From positions 2,790,001 to 2,854,000 of the forward strand of contig OZ024845.1 of assembly GCA_964017145.1 (NCBI GenBank): a DNA stretch of 64,000 nt, written 5' to 3'. Below are positions 38,484 to 48,707 of this stretch, piece after piece (the stretch's first letter is position 1; the number at the start of each line of letters is the position of its first letter). The notes beneath the pieces were generated by a model. It worked only from the letters and a program-made list of their open reading frames with translations. It made no database searches and was not told the DNA's origin. Both the position numbers and the translations under genes were made by a program. This stretch comes from Agrocybe praecox. Its lineage: Eukaryota > Basidiomycota > Agaricomycetes > Agaricales > Agrocybaceae.

Positions 38484-38494
38484 AAGAACTAGTT
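38484..38494 (+). other. Self-priming primer-binding site (gypsy)
   Basis: AAGAACTAGTT, one base after the LTR end and perfectly complementary to 38353-38363. It lacks the TGG start expected for pairing with a tRNA 3' CCA end, which favours self-priming. Confidence 0.7.
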
Positions 38495-38673
38495 CACCAA
38501 ACTCTCTCTACCAAACTTGAACGTAGAGACTATCCATCATTTCAACAAAACACGAAGAACTTTGGCTAACGCCAAGAACCCAGGAAGAAGAAGAAACTCC
38601 TCCTCCCTCCGGAGAAGTATCACCCATACTCTCCCCACTTACAAAAACCGTCCCCATCATCCCCATTATTACC

Positions 38674-39783
38674 ATGACCACTCCCGCCGACGACAAAGCC
38701 TATCGGCTCAGACTCCCATTCGACTACGATGGAAACAAGAAGAAATTCATTGACTTCACTCAAATCCTCGACCTTTATATCTCTGGAAACCCCGATTCTT
38801 TCAAGACTGACAAAGCCAAAATCATTTTCACCCTCGGCTACCTCATCAAAGGAGACGCAAATGCCTGGCGAAGATCCTTCATCACTGCCAAGAAAGAAGC
38901 CGCCCGAAAAGCCAAGACAGCAGATATCGACTACGGAAGCTGGAGCGTCTTCAGTGACGAACTCAAAAAAGCCTTCTCCAGCATCAACCTCGAACAAGAC
39001 GCCATACACGAACTCCAACGCATGAAGATGAAAAACGAGACAGGAGAAGAACATGTGGCAAAATTCAAAAACCTCGTTGTCAACGCCGACATAACCGAAG
39101 AAAAGAACATTATCACCTATTTCGAAAACTCCCTTCCCGAACACATCAGGGAAAGAATCGACCTCGCCTCAGACCCCAAAGATCTCAACGAATGGTACGA
39201 CGCAGCCATCAAAGCCGACAACAAATATCGACGACTTCGCGCAGCCTTCAATAGAGGACCACCTAACCGAACCAAAGGCGACACCGCCTTCAGTCAAAAA
39301 GGGGCCACAACGAACAACCATCGAAACAACAACAACAACAACAGCAACAATTACACCCCTCGAGACAAACAATACTACTTTTCAAACAATAACTACCAAC
39401 GACGAACCGAAAGAGATCCCGACGCCATGGACGTAGACGCCATGAGCACCGACGAACGCACCACCCTTATGAAGAAGGGCGCCTGCTTTAATTGCAAAGA
39501 AATCGGACACCTCGCAAGAGACTGTCCGAAACCACGAGGCGCCCGTCCCTCCTACAACCACAACAACGATCGTCGAGAAAACTCCAATTCGAACTATCGA
39601 GGCAACAACCCTCGCAACAACAACAACAACAACAGCAAGAGATCTTCCGCTAAAGATATCACTTCTCAGATCCGAGCCATGACTGCCAAAGAAAGAAGGC
39701 AAGTCCTCCTCTCCGCGTTCGAGGCGGAAGACATGGAAGGAACAGTGGCCGAAGGAGAAGAAGAAGAAGAAGCGGGTTTTTGA
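38674..39783 (+). CDS. Gypsy Gag polyprotein
   Basis: 369 residues, intact. Residues about 20-190 form a helical retrotransposon capsid region (FTQILDLYISG, LKKAFSSINLEQDAIHEL). A basic, Asn-rich stretch follows, then a CCHC zinc knuckle near residues 271-284 (CFNCKEIGHLARDC) typical of nucleocapsid, then an acidic tail. It would form the particle shell and bind RNA. Translation ends at TGA 39781-39783 directly after a GGGTTTT slip site, so most ribosomes make Gag and some continue into Pol. Confidence 0.93.
   Translation: MTTPADDKAYRLRLPFDYDGNKKKFIDFTQILDLYISGNPDSFKTDKAKIIFTLGYLIKGDANAWRRSFITAKKEAARKAKTADIDYGSWSVFSDELKKAFSSINLEQDAIHELQRMKMKNETGEEHVAKFKNLVVNADITEEKNIITYFENSLPEHIRERIDLASDPKDLNEWYDAAIKADNKYRRLRAAFNRGPPNRTKGDTAFSQKGATTNNHRNNNNNNSNNYTPRDKQYYFSNNNYQRRTERDPDAMDVDAMSTDERTTLMKKGACFNCKEIGHLARDCPKPRGARPSYNHNNDRRENSNSNYRGNNPRNNNNNNSKRSSAKDITSQIRAMTAKERRQVLLSAFEAEDMEGTVAEGEEEEEAGF
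39774..39780 (+). promoter_or_regulatory. -1 ribosomal frameshift site GGGTTTT
   Basis: G GGT TTT in the gag frame fits the X XXY YYZ slippery pattern and is followed at once by the gag TGA. The pol frame is -1 and stays open upstream to exactly this point. Five nucleotides downstream GGGAGA (39786-39791) can pair with TCTCCC (39810-39815), extended by AAA with TTT around a small bulge, giving a possible stimulatory stem. Confidence 0.7.
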
Positions 39784-42700
39784 AAGGGAGATCTGCCCCG
39801 GCGTCAGTCTCTCCCTCCTTTAATATTTCACACGTACTTGTCACACGCATAGATAAAAAATCACTATACATCCCAATTTCTTTTACCACAAGTACATCAA
39901 AAACCGCCGAAAAAACCGAAGCACTCGCCGACACCGGAGCATCCGGCAAATTCATTGACGAAGAATACCGTCGGAAATTAAAAATTCCGAAAATAGCCCT
40001 GAAAAAGGCACTCGACGTCTATAACGTGGACGGAACCCTTAACAAAAAAGGAACAATCACTCATTACGTCAAAATTTTAATGACCGTCGGAGGAAGGACC
40101 AAATGGGAATCCTTCTATTGCACCGGATTGGGCAAACAGAAGATCATTCTCGGACTACCTTGGTTCCGAGAAAACAATCCAATTATCGATTGGGAAACCG
40201 GCCACGCCTCTTGGAGGGTCAAGAACCAACAAACTCGAAGAACCTTCGTAAAGAAAGCCAAACCAAGAAAAGAATTCAGAATAGAAGAAGAGAACGACCT
40301 CGATCTCCTTCTTCAATTTATTGACGGAGAAGCTCCCGAACCCGAATGGATTAGAGCAAAAACCACCGCTTCTCAAACCCTCGCACAAAAACACGAAGAA
40401 GTCAAAACAAAGAAGCCGACGAAAGAAGTCGTCCCGGAACAATTCCATGAATTCCTCAAAGTGTTCGATGAAGAAGCCTCAAACCGCTTTCCCACTTCAA
40501 AACCCTGGGATCACAAAATCGAAATGAAGGAAGGATTCGAACCCAAATCCTTCAAGTCATACAATCTTACCCCACAAGAAACAAAGGAATTAGACTCTTT
40601 CCTAGACGAACAACTAGCCAAAGGATACATCCGACCGTCAAAGTCGCCAATGGCCTCACCATTTTTCTTCGTATCAAAGAAAGACGGAAAACTAAGACCC
40701 TGCCAGGATTACCGATACCTGAACGAATGGACCGTCAAAAATGCGTATCCTTTACCTCTCATCTCCGAACTATTAGACAAACTCAAAGGAGCTAAATTCT
40801 TCACCAAAATGGACGTTCGATGGGGATACAACAACATTCGAATCAAAAAAGGAGACGAATGGAAAGCCGCTTTCAAAACAAATCGTGGACTGTTCGAACC
40901 CACGGTTATGTTTTTCGGAATGTGCAACTCTCCAGCCACATTTCAAGCGATGATGGACCACATTTTCAAAGATATGATTTCCGAAGGACTAATTGTAGTT
41001 TACATGGACGACATCCTCATTTTCGCAAAAGACAAAAAAAGACTCGACGAAATCACCCGAAAGGTCCTCCAACGCCTTCAAGAAAACGACCTCTTCCTTA
41101 AACCCGAAAAATGCGAATTTAGGAAAACTAAAATTGACTACTTAGGAATGATCATCGAAGAAGGGAAGATCTCTATGGACCCGACGAAACTGAAAGGAAT
41201 CAGCGAATGGCCTGTCCCGAAAACCGTAAAACAAGTACGATCCTTTTTAGGATTCGGAAACTTTTACAGAAAGTTTATTCGAAGATATTCGGACCTTGCC
41301 AAACCACTAAACGAACTCCTTCAGAAAGGAAAATCCTTCGTTTGGAACGATAATGCCCAGAAAGCATTCGACTCCCTTAAACAGAAATTCACAGAAGAAC
41401 CCGTGCTAATGATGCCAGACACTACGAAACCCTTCCAGATCGAATCCGACGCGTCAAAATACGCATCTGGGGCAGTACTCACCCAACTAGACAGCAACGG
41501 AAACCGACACCCCTGCGCTTTTATATCAAAGACTTTTAATGAACCCGAACGCAATTATGAAATCTACGACAGAGAACTTCTAGCGATCATCCGAGCCTTG
41601 CAAGAATGGAGACATTACATCCAAGGATCCCCCTTCGAAACCACTGTTCTATCCGACCATAAGAACTTGACATATTTTAGAAGCGCCCAAAAACTGAACA
41701 GAAGACAAGCACGATGGTCCCTGTACCTTTCGGAGTTTAACATCAAACTCGTACACACCCCAGGAACGAAAATGGTGCAATCAGATGCATTATCCAGAAG
41801 ACCAGACTTATGTCCCGAAGAAGACCACGACAACGAAAACAAGGTTCTCCTACCAGAGAACCTATTCGTCAACTTAATTGACACCGAACTCCAAGAAAAG
41901 ATTGCGAACTCCGACAAACTCGATCTCGACGCCGCTAACGCAATTAAACTCTTGCTAGAAAACGGACCGACCGAACTCCACGACAAACTCAACGACTGGA
42001 CGGTAGAAGACTTTCAAGGAAAAAACATACTCTTCTACCAAGGGAAAAACTATATTCCCAACGACGCAGAACTCAGAAGAACCATCGTGAAGAGCTACCA
42101 CGATACGATGACCGCCGGACACCCTGGTGAAATAGAAACCTTTAATGCCATCAGAAAACATTATTGGTGGCCCGGAATGCGTATGTTTGTAAAGAACTAC
42201 GTCAAAGGATGCGGACCCTGCCAACAATTCAAGATCAACAGAAATCCGACGAAACCCGCCTTCCAACCCATCAAAGGCGCGAAATCGAACAGACCATTTG
42301 CAAACTGCTCCATGGATATGATCACTGATCTACCCGAAATCGACGGGTACGACTCGATCTTATCCGTGGTGGACCACGGACTTACAAAGGGGCAATTTTC
42401 ATTCCCTGCTCGAAAACCTTAACTGAAGAAGGAGCAGGAAAACTCCTGATCGAACACCTTTACAAAAGGTTTGGACTGCCGGACTCTCTGATCTCCGACA
42501 GAGGACCACAATTCGCCGCAAAAGCATTCAGAGAACTCCTAAAACAATTAGGAATCGAATCGAAATTAACGACCGCCTATCATCCACAGGCCGATGGAAC
42601 CACCGAAAGATTCAACCAAGAAATTGAAGCGTATATCGCGATATTTTGTTCCGCGAATCCCGAAACGTGGAAGGACGCTCTCCCCACGCTTGAATTCACG

Positions 42701-43375
42701 CATAACGACAGACGACACTCAGATAGACAGAAATCACCATTTGCTTTAATGCTAGGAATTGAACCCTTAGCCATACCGACGACCTTCGAAAACACGAAGT
42801 TTCCCTCCGTGGAGGAAAGATTGAAGAATCTCACACGAGACCGAGAAGAAGCCCGCGCGGCACACGAACTAGCACGAGCACGAATGCTTGCCAGAAGAAA
42901 AGGAAAGCCAGTCACCTTCAGACTCGGACAGAAGGTCTGGCTCGATTCCAGAAATCTGAAAACACGAAGCAACAAGAAACTCTCGCCGAAAAGAGAAGGA
43001 CCCTTCAAAATCACGGAAATTAAAGGACCTTTGTCCTTCAAACTCGAATTACCAAAGAACTGGAGGATTCATGACGTGTTCCACGCCTCCCTCCTCATGC
43101 CCTATACCGAAAACGAAACCTATGGACCCAACTTTCCAGAACCACCCCCAGAAATCATTAACGAAGAAGAACATTACGAAATCGAATCGATCAAATCACA
43201 CCGAAAACAAGGACGACCCCAGAAAGGAAAACCCCAAAAATATAAATATCTCGTCAAATGGGCTGGTTATTCCGTCAGTGACAACTCATGGGAACCCCAA
43301 GAAGCGTTCGGATCAACCGGACGAAAGATTTTGAACGAATACCAAAAACGAAACGGACTTCCAGTCACTCGTTAA
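39780..43375 (+). pseudogene. Gypsy Pol: protease, RT, RNase H, integrase, chromodomain (one-base lesion)
   Basis: Pol is read after the -1 slip; the first part runs 39780-42422. Protease DTGAS is near residue 51. Reverse transcriptase has KDGKLRPCQDYRYLN and catalytic YMDDILIF near 41002. RNase H has FQIESDASKYASGA. The integrase zinc region follows (HPGEIETFNAIRKHYWW, CGPCQQF). The frame breaks near the G run 42389-42392: the integrase core (SDRGPQFAAKAF, HPQADGTTERFNQE) continues in the next frame from 42392 to 43375, as expected from loss of one base. The tail has a GPF-type module (REGPFKITEIKGPLSFKLE) and a chromodomain (KYLVKWAGYSVSDNSWEP), which targets integration to chromatin marks in this class. 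A sequencing error is the alternative. Confidence 0.92.
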
Positions 43376-43413
43376 AACGAACATCTCACCTCGAACGACT
43401 ACACACGTCCATT

Positions 43414-43743
43414 ATGCACGCTGAACTGAACTTCGAAAACTTATCACTGTTTCACAAACAGCTGGAGGACGACCCCTTTTCATTCCGACCTTCACTCCTT
43501 TTCTCCGATTGGATCACCCAGACACAGACATTCCACCGCACGTCTAAAGCAAGGCAAGTCAGCCTGACGTTCGACAAAGAGTTTCCAACCCCACCTCCAT
43601 GCAAACGCAAGAACCGAAGAATCCCATTCAAGAAGTTTACACCCAAGCTCGAATCGATCAAGGAGGAACATATAAACAGAATGATTCCTGTCTTTACTAC
43701 CCAGAACCGAATCCATTATCAACGACACCTGCTTTATTACTAA
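43414..43743 (+). CDS. Small ORF after gypsy pol (109 aa)
   Basis: An open frame from ATG 43414, starting 39 nt after the pol stop. The product is mixed hydrophobic then basic (CKRKNRRIPFKKFTPK). It overlaps the start of a longer frame in the -1 register (open from 43599). No family is recognised. It may be a separate small protein, the 5' part of the zinc-knuckle ORF expressed by frameshift, or chance. Confidence 0.4.
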   Translation: MHAELNFENLSLFHKQLEDDPFSFRPSLLFSDWITQTQTFHRTSKARQVSLTFDKEFPTPPPCKRKNRRIPFKKFTPKLESIKEEHINRMIPVFTTQNRIHYQRHLLYY

Positions 43744-43763
43744 ATCATCCTCTCGATCTTACT

Positions 43764-44714
43764 ATGGCCCAACAGAACGCACAAAACAACTTCGTCATCG
43801 GCTACACCGAATTTCATCATTCCTCTCAGAGCTTCCTTGACCGACAAGCTCTTTTTGACTCAGTTGCCCCTCTTGGCCGATACAACGACTCCCTCGCCAC
43901 TCTCCTCGACATCGAAAACGAAATCCACCAACAGACGAAACATTTGAACGAACTCCGACGACTAGCAGCCCTGCGCCTCGACGCCCTTTGTTGGGAAGGC
44001 TTAGGCAACCATACCCAGAATTTCTGGGAACAACGAAGGGCTTATTATGCCAACGAACATCGACCAATCCGAGGGAACGTACCCTCTCCTTATCCACCCG
44101 GACATCCGACGAACCCCATCTCCTTCCCTGACACCAGAGAACCCACTCCAGACGACGACACCGACATCTACGTACGTACCCCTCCAAAGAATAACATCAA
44201 CGAAGAAACTCCCGATCCAAATCCCAGTCGAACCCCTTCCATTCCCTTTATCATCGTCGATCAACACAATAAAGAACCGTCAGTGGAACCCGAACGACAA
44301 CCAGAACCAAATCCCTCCGTCCTCGACCTCGGGACCTTTCGACGATTAGCAAAAATTCCAGAAACATCAACCCGACCCACGCTGAACCACCGACAATTTC
44401 TCCATACCCTATTCCCCAGCCACGTTGGCACCGATGCATCAGGAACACATAGCAACGAAACACGAACAGAACCTACTCCTCGAACTGACAACGAACTCCC
44501 ACCCCCTTATCTACCACGACAACAACAAAACAGAAGACCTTCCGAACCACGACAGACCATTCTACCTCCAAACGGTCCCCGATCACTTCGAGGACTGCCT
44601 CATCCATACACCCTTCGACCTCGACCCAGAAGAGACGCAACCCCGACTTGCTACAATTGCCAACGAACAGGACACCTCAAACGAGACTGTCCCTATCAAT
44701 CCCAACAATTCTAG
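43764..44714 (+). CDS. Third gypsy ORF with C-terminal CCHC zinc knuckle
   Basis: 316 residues from ATG 43764 (the frame is open from 43599). An N-terminal helical part (DIENEIHQQTKHLNELRRLAALRLDALCW) is followed by a long Pro, Thr and Asn-rich middle. The C-terminal end has a nucleocapsid-type zinc knuckle CYNCQRTGHLKRDC. It ends 36 bp before the 3' LTR. Its position and knuckle suggest an accessory RNA-binding or second Gag-like protein. An extra ORF here is not part of the basic gypsy plan. It could act as an envelope-position gene without a membrane segment, or be a captured gag fragment. Confidence 0.7.
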   Translation: MAQQNAQNNFVIGYTEFHHSSQSFLDRQALFDSVAPLGRYNDSLATLLDIENEIHQQTKHLNELRRLAALRLDALCWEGLGNHTQNFWEQRRAYYANEHRPIRGNVPSPYPPGHPTNPISFPDTREPTPDDDTDIYVRTPPKNNINEETPDPNPSRTPSIPFIIVDQHNKEPSVEPERQPEPNPSVLDLGTFRRLAKIPETSTRPTLNHRQFLHTLFPSHVGTDASGTHSNETRTEPTPRTDNELPPPYLPRQQQNRRPSEPRQTILPPNGPRSLRGLPHPYTLRPRPRRDATPTCYNCQRTGHLKRDCPYQSQQF

Positions 44715-44749
44715 TCGAATCTGGAATCTTCGATCTAGAACGGGGGTAA

Positions 44750-45110
44750 TGTTACGAACACACACACTGGCCGACTCTTTTTCATTCTACTTACTGTTTC
44801 ATCGCCTCACCTTTACTGAATGACTACCACACCCTCACGGTGTGTTTCTTATCAAACGATCACCGCACTGTTAACGTGCCTTTTTCCTCATTGTATACGA
44901 ACGTTTACCGCACCTTTACAGTGCTTTCTCCTCGTGTCTCTTACTTATAAATACGTAGTACGACTGTTCTCTTGTTCTTTAACTAGTTCTTGAGAATACT
45001 ACAGTTTCATTACTCGAAACTCGAACAACGAACTAAGAACCTACGACTATAGCCTTCTTCGGTGTAAACTCTGGGAGTTGTACACATACGAAACGGCTTG
45101 TGTCGTAACA
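44750..45110 (+). repeat. Gypsy 3' LTR
   Basis: 361 bp, matching 38122-38482 at all but two positions. It is preceded by the purine-rich tract CGGGGGTAA and followed by the target duplication GTAGG (45111-45115). Confidence 0.96.
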
Positions 45111-45115
45111 GTAGG

Positions 45116-47618
45116 AACTCAGATCAATGGGTACATCGCCTGCCTCGTCGAATAGGACGTGTCGGCAGTGGAAAACCTTTCATGTAGCGGGATCTAATAG
45201 GCGGTAGGCTTTTCGTCCGGATGTATATCCTAATAGAATTGATTTTGTTCCCTTTTTAGCAAACTTTCCGTTGCGTTTGTTTTTGGGGATCAGTGCATAT
45301 GCATTGCATCCAAATGGACAAAGCCATGATATGTCAACTTTTAGCTTGAAAAGAGCTTCATAGGGCACTTGTTCACCTGTGCCGCTAGCAGGAGTACGGG
45401 AAATAATAAATGCTGCAGTGAGCATCGCGTCTGTCCAGAATGACATGGGTAGCCCTGAGTCGACTAACATTGCTGTAGCAAGATTCACCAGTGTTTGGTT
45501 CATGCGTTCAGCTGTGCCGTTTTGCTCTGGAGTATCGGGTGCAGTGATGCGATGCACGACACCAGTTGCTTTGAGTTCTGCAGTGAATTCCTTCGAGAGG
45601 TATTCACCTCCTCCGTCTGTTTGAAAGAAGCTGATGAAATTCTTCGAAAAGTTTATTTCCCCAATCTCTTCTTTGAATTGAGCTTGGACATCATTTCGAA
45701 ATTGTTTGTAGATTCCAAAGGCTTCGCGCTTGCGTTTCATAAAGTAAATCCAAATAAATTTCGTATTATCGTCAATGAATGATATCCAATAACGGTACTT
45801 GTGTCGATCACTAGGTGTAATTGGGCCGCCAACGTCAGAATGAATAAGTTCCAGTGGGCAGGTTGCACGCTTGCTTTCTTGTGATTTGAATGGTAATTTC
45901 TTAAGCTTTGCGAGTGTACATGGTTCGCAAAACTTTGCAACACCCGTGGTTTTTGTGATATTAATGATTTGCCCCTCTGAAACCATCTTCTTTAGGCGGT
46001 CGGTTGATACATGTCCTAGTCGACGGTGCAGTACATTTATGTCAATTGAGGTTAGGGCTGAATCTGATAATGAGGGTTCTTCCTCAAAGTTTCGTGGTTT
46101 GGCATTTAGTTGGTAAAGACCATGATTGTCTTTTCCTTCGAGTACGCGTTTCCGACCTTTTGAAAGTTTGACAGTGCATTTTCCACCTTTGAAAACCGAG
46201 TAATACCCTTTCTTGTCCAATTTTCTGACGGAAATTAATGTTAACTTAAATGAGGGGATATACAATGTGTCGTCAAGTATGGTTTCGATCCTTTTTCCAT
46301 CGATAATATCACATAATGTGATAGAGCCAATACCGGTAGCAAGTACATGGGATTCATCTCTGAATTTTACTTCTCTGGGAGGATCCAAAGTTCGGAATGA
46401 TTTAGGATCGAACCATGCATGTTGCGGAGTCATGTGGGTGGAAGCACCTGAATCAAGCAGTAAGTCGTCCGTGGTATCCTTAGCTTGGTTCACACTGAGA
46501 TAACCTTGAATGTGTTTGATTAAAGCTCTATTTACAGAAGAAGTAGACTGTGGTTTCGGATTACGAGAGACGTAAGCAGCAAATTGGGCGCGTTCGTCAT
46601 CGCTTTCCGAATCTGAGGAACTAGAGGTACTCGGTGCCGGCTTTGCTTTGTGGCCTGATTCTTTCCTTTTCCCTTTCCCGCTCTCTTTTCCTTTGCTTGA
46701 CTTCTGCTTCTCCTTATTTTTCGTCATGAAGCAGTCCTTTGTTTCGTGGGACACGGAGTCAGGGTGATTGTTGCAGTGTTTTGGAGGTCTTGAGCTGGAT
46801 TGTTTGGGCCTTGATTTAGCTTTGGATGTCTTCGCGTTCAATGCTGTTTCCGCCAAGGAGCTCCCTTGAATTCGCTTCGCTTCGAAATCGAGCCTGTCAG
46901 CGATTTCAGAGAATGTGATAGTTGTTCCCTTTGGCATAGACTGTAGAACAGATGTCCGGAATTGTTGCCAAGAGTCGTTGTCTGGAAGGGAGTGAAGAAG
47001 CATGAAAGCTAGAAATTCGGGATCGAAAGGTCGTTTCATGGACGTAAGTTTAGCATCTGCTGCTCGAAGCTCCGAGATGTGGTCTTGGATTGTTGAGACA
47101 TCACCATCTCATTTTAAGGACATCATCCTGATGAACGTATAAAACGCACTGACACCGACGTTTGTGTTCTCGTGGATTTGTACGAGTCGAGTAAATAGGC
47201 CAAGCGCTGTGATCTTGGTTGCTGTTTCGAGGGCAAGGCGGTCGGTGATGTGGTCGACAATGATTCCGTGAGCTTTTGCATCACATACGTCCCATGCATC
47301 CTGGAAGGGGGCGTTTGATCCCGCAATGGCGAGTGCATTTGCTGCAGAAATTGCATCGTTTTCGGCCAGGATTGCTGCATTTAAGAGGCTGAGATCAAGT
47401 GGGTCTGCATTTGAGCTTGCTCTAGCTACAGTAGCTGCGGCATTCAATGCTGCGACTGTGCTTGCAGTTTGTAGGGTTGATGAGGGACGTGGTGATACAA
47501 TAACATCGTAAACCTTGTCACGACGGAGCTTTCCAAGGATCCGGAGTTTCCAAATCTGGAAATTCTCCGGTCCCGTAAGGGTAGGACAGGCGTTAGAGCT
47601 GGGGGAATCTGTCGCCAT
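45116..47618 (-). pseudogene. Copia gag-protease-integrase (in-frame stops)
   Basis: The 5' part of the copia polyprotein, from ATG 47618. It begins with a copia-type Gag region (PENFQIWKLRILGKLRRD) and has a Cys/His cluster (CNNHPDSVSHETKDC). Protease has DSGAST near 46455, then the GAG-pre-integrase LHRRLGH, and integrase CEPCTLAKLKKLPF, HSDVGGP, TDGGGEY and TPEQNGTAERMNQ. The frame is broken by TGA at 47109-47111 and TGA at 45180-45182. Reading resumes in the same frame on both sides, so these are point nonsense changes. The gene is then cut by the gypsy element. Confidence 0.93.
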
Positions 47619-48387
47619 GATTGGATATTAATTTGTTGAAGTGACGTAGGTGGTTGAACCTGGGGCTGGTTTTGACAGCTGTCAATGACAGCGGGTTCCA
47701 TGGCGCTGCGATTTTCGATGTTTGGAAAATCCGGCAGCTGTGGGATTGCCACGGGTACCTTGAGTACCTATTGTTGAGTTCGTATGAGTGGGTGCTGGTT
47801 CAATTCGCGCTAGCGGCAAGGGGGTGGCGGGATTAAAATCCCGGACCGGATGCAGGTAGGTAGGGTCGGCCGTCAGGCCAAAAAAATTAATATGTGACTC
47901 ACTTTTATAGTGAACTTTTTCATCAAATGTAAGACTTTTATACATTAATTTCCCTTAGCAATACTCCAATAGGCCAAGTATTTGTTCAGATAGGCTCTAA
48001 ATCATTATTCCCTTGCTTTATGTTGGTAAAAAGACAAAGTTACCCAGATAGTAACAACAGATAAGATAAGATAATCCAAATACGGAAGTCGCAGATCTGA
48101 CCACGTGATCTGACCAATAGTATACAGTGCTTGTACAGTGCATTGGTTTGCAAAAAATCTTCCACATTTAACTGGAAAATAGTATTTCATGCATTTCATG
48201 CACAATATCTACTTCAAGTGCGCAACCAACACACTTTCGCACCCATTTTAGATTATTAATACCTTCCAAATACGGAAATTTGATGGATTACTAAGCGCTG
48301 GAGGTAGGTAGGGTCAGCCTCGGGGCTTAAAAAATAAAAGGTGGCATCAGGTATATTATTTGAGTTCTGCTACCCCCTTGGCTAGCG
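47619..48387 (-). other. Copia 5' leader
   Basis: Untranslated leader between primer-binding site and gag. It is AT-rich with no long frame. The motif GTAGGTAGGGTC occurs twice (near 47852 and 48305), and GCTAGC followed by AAGGGGGT occurs at 47810-47826 and, reversed, near 48371-48386, next to the primer site. Confidence 0.7.
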
Positions 48388-48399
48388 GGGCCCATAACC
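48388..48399 (-). other. Copia primer-binding site matching half of initiator tRNA-Met
   Basis: Immediately inside the 5' LTR the minus strand reads GGTTATGGGCCC, complementary to the anticodon-arm sequence GGGCCCAUAACC of eukaryotic initiator tRNA-Met. Copia of Drosophila and relatives prime with a tRNA-iMet cut in the anticodon loop, and this site fits that mechanism. Confidence 0.75.
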
Positions 48400-48702
48400 T
48401 GTCAGAATCTATGATGCACGAAGTAAGTACTCAGTGCGTATAGAACGAACTTATATAGTATTAGTAACTTTACCTATGATGCACGATGTAAGTACTATAT
48501 GGTAAAGAGGGGATAAGTAAGGTATAATGGATGGAATAACTTAAGACATACCTCAGTGCGTATAGAACGAACTGAGGAATGGGAAAGAACATGATTCGGG
48601 ATATGGGATTGAGTGATACACGTGATAGAAGTGACACGCGTTACAGCGCGACTACTGATAAACAAAATGAGGAACTGTGAACGTTACTACATTATTTCAA
48701 CA
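48400..48702 (-). repeat. Copia 5' LTR
   Basis: 303 bp; one base differs from 35586-35888. On the minus strand a TATATAAG motif lies near its 3' end. The target duplication AGTAC follows at 48703-48707. Confidence 0.95.
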
Positions 48703-48707
48703 AGTAC

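Larger units (their letters stand above)
38122..45110 (+). mobile_element. Ty3/gypsy chromovirus inserted in the copia pol gene
   Basis: A 6989-bp element with 361-bp LTRs (38122-38482 and 44750-45110) that start TGTTACG and end CGTAACA and differ at two sites by eye. The order is LTR, self-primer site, gag, protease, reverse transcriptase, RNase H, integrase, chromodomain, two further open frames, purine tract CGGGGGTAA, LTR. Integrase after RNase H defines gypsy, and the C-terminal chromodomain places it among chromoviruses. It is nested within copia pol and is the younger insertion by position. A one-base lesion in integrase probably inactivates this copy. Confidence 0.96.
35586..48702 (-). 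mobile_element. Ty1/copia LTR retrotransposon, split by a gypsy insertion
   Basis: A copia-class element on the minus strand, about 6.1 kb once the nested gypsy element is removed. It is bounded by 303-bp LTRs that start TG and end CA. The 5-bp target duplication AGTAC lies at 35581-35585 and 48703-48707. The order from the 5' side is LTR, leader (48399-47619), gag, protease, integrase, reverse transcriptase, RNase H, purine tract (GAGTGGGAG on the minus strand, next to 35888), LTR. Integrase before reverse transcriptase defines copia. The LTRs differ at one site, so insertion is recent, yet the coding region has several lesions and this copy is not autonomous. It sits about 0.5 kb upstream of the decayed cystathionine gamma-synthase gene. 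Confidence 0.95.

Noticed and set aside
38483..38500. Search for a tRNA-primed site after the gypsy LTR.
   Set aside because: The sequence does not begin TGG and has no visible tRNA 3' match, while an exact 11-nt match to the LTR exists.
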